Assembly (NCBI GenBank): GCA_013396525.1
Contig: VWYX01000363.1
Span: 706,033-770,032 of the forward strand
From: Chaetorhynchus papuensis
Taxonomy: Eukaryota; Chordata; Aves; Passeriformes; Rhipiduridae
Direction: 5' to 3'
Length of the DNA stretch: 64,000 bases
Positions 63,042 to 64,000 of this stretch are shown in pieces (position 1 is the first letter of the stretch; each line of letters opens with the position of its first letter). Below the pieces are notes generated by a model, which did not search any database, was not told the origin of the DNA, and worked only from the letters and a program-made list of their open reading frames with translations. The translations under genes were made by a program, and so were the position numbers.

Positions 63042-64000
63042 CTGGATCCCCGGATAGCAAAGATCACAGCTGATGGGCTCGACACCTTTACCCACCTGTA
63101 CAGCGCTCTGGCGCCCTTTGCTGCTGGGGACCAGGAGAGCAGAGAGAGTGTCTGGAACTTGTTTGCTGAGAACAGCCTGTCCCACCAGGCCCTGGTGGCT
63201 GTGCTGCATCACTTTGGGCATGTGAGACAGCACAAAAGAGCAAACACACAGCAGAGGGTGTTTGGCCTGCACATGGCTGGGCTGTACCTCCTGCTGCTGG
63301 AGATCCCAGGCAGCACGGCCAACCAAGTTTTCCATGAAGTGATGTTTGATAAATGTCTTCACACCCTGACAAAATGCTTGCCTCAAGAACTGAGGAAGAG
63401 GAAGACGGCACATGCTCAAAGCTCGCAGCCCAGTGCCAGAGGAAATAGAAAGAAAACGAAACCATGCAGGAATGACAAATCCAGTAGGGAAGAGATTTTG
63501 GAAGAGGAGGAGGAAGAGGATGGTGAGGATGTTAACTTCTCAAAAGAAGATCTTCTCCAAGTCCGCAACTCCGTCTTCCTTCTTGTGAAAAACTTCCTAA
63601 GATTTCTGCCCAAGTCCTCCCTAGAAGAAAAGCCTCAGTGCTTGAAGAACTGGGTGCAGGTGATGCTGCTAGGCCTGATGGAAAAGAAGCCATGGCCATG
63701 CTGAGAGAGCTGGTGATAAGAAAGCCAGCATGAGGAAATCTGCTCTGCTGGTGCTTGGGAGCCTCCTGAAGCACGGTCTGATGCCCTGCACCGCTGAGGA
63801 TCTGGGCACGCTGCAGGACCGCTGCTGCGACCCCGCGGTGTCCGTGCACAAGCAGGTGCTGCACTCCATCACAGACCTGCTCCTGTTTCAGCAGAGCAAT
63901 GTCCTGGGCCCCCTGTTAGCCACTGAAAGGCTGAGTAGGTCAGATGAGAATGTACTGGGGAAATTAATAAAAGACAGGAAAGAAAAAGAGAAGATCAACT
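63042..64000 (+). pseudogene. NCAPD3: NCAPD3 retrocopy (intronless, internally deleted, frameshifted), partial
   Basis: From CTG at 63042 an open frame of about 220 codons reads LDPRIAKITADGLDTFTHLY, then VWNLFAENSLSH, MAGLYLLLLEIPGSTANQVF, MFDKCLHTL, a Glu-rich acidic stretch, and KNFLRFLPKSSLEEKPQC. This aligns with residues of about 38-245 of human condensin-2 subunit D3 (recalled from memory). The parent gene has dozens of introns and this copy has none. Around 63670-63680 the alignment jumps by roughly 300 residues: a second frame from 63670 (GKEAMAMLREL) and, after a further frameshift near 63715, MRKSALLVLGSLLKHG and LQDRCCDPAVSVHKQ match the HEAT-repeat region near residue 560-630. 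The first frame stops at 63704. The last roughly 100 bases are not clearly NCAPD3. Functional NCAPD3 is a HEAT-repeat condensin II subunit; this copy cannot encode it. Confidence 0.88.

Noticed and set aside
63041..63058. TGGATCCCCGG after the LTR as a tRNA primer-binding site
   Set aside because: The same bases translate as LDPRI in frame with NCAPD3, which explains them better; no leader or gag follows.

Overview
This is vertebrate nuclear DNA, almost certainly from a bird. It is AT-rich, intron-dominated sequence carrying several 5'-truncated CR1 LINE fragments and an ERVL-type endogenous retrovirus fragment, both typical of avian genomes. No tRNA, rRNA, CRISPR array or bacterial-style operon was seen.

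The minus strand from about 57.9 kb to the left edge is part of PLEKHA7, a scaffold protein of the epithelial zonula adherens. Six exons are identified with high confidence: 23851-23934, 16341-16452, 10460-10564, 8559-8631, 7253-7353 and 816-994. Splice sites and phases agree across all of them. They encode the second half of WW2, the linker, and the whole PH domain; the gene continues beyond position 1. A seventh, candidate exon at 57823-57893 starts with ATG after an in-frame stop. Its donor is in exactly the right phase to join the WW2 exon, across a 33.9-kb intron. It lies next to a CpG-enriched patch (58129-58430), so I propose it as an alternative first exon giving an N-terminally shortened PLEKHA7. 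The usual exons for WW1 and the first half of WW2 were not recognised in the window.

The introns are mostly unremarkable. They contain five CR1 fragments (about 7.44, 26.6, 30.65, 38.0 and 43.57 kb), a roughly 100-bp duplicated segment (43.16 and 44.66 kb), AT-rich palindromes, and two compositionally odd GC/CpG-rich islets (5.4-5.6 kb and 33.77-34.3 kb, the latter directly behind a TATA-like string).

The right end (61.6-64.0 kb) is a mosaic of retroelement sequence. A decayed ERVL-like pol fragment (minus strand, RNase H plus start of integrase) is followed by an LTR-like sequence on the plus strand with TATA and AATAAA signals. That LTR is joined directly to an intronless, internally deleted and frameshifted copy of NCAPD3 (condensin II subunit D3), which runs off the window. 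The LTR/NCAPD3 junction is the most interesting thing here. CR1 rarely makes processed gene copies in birds, and this arrangement looks like LTR-retroelement-mediated capture of a host mRNA.
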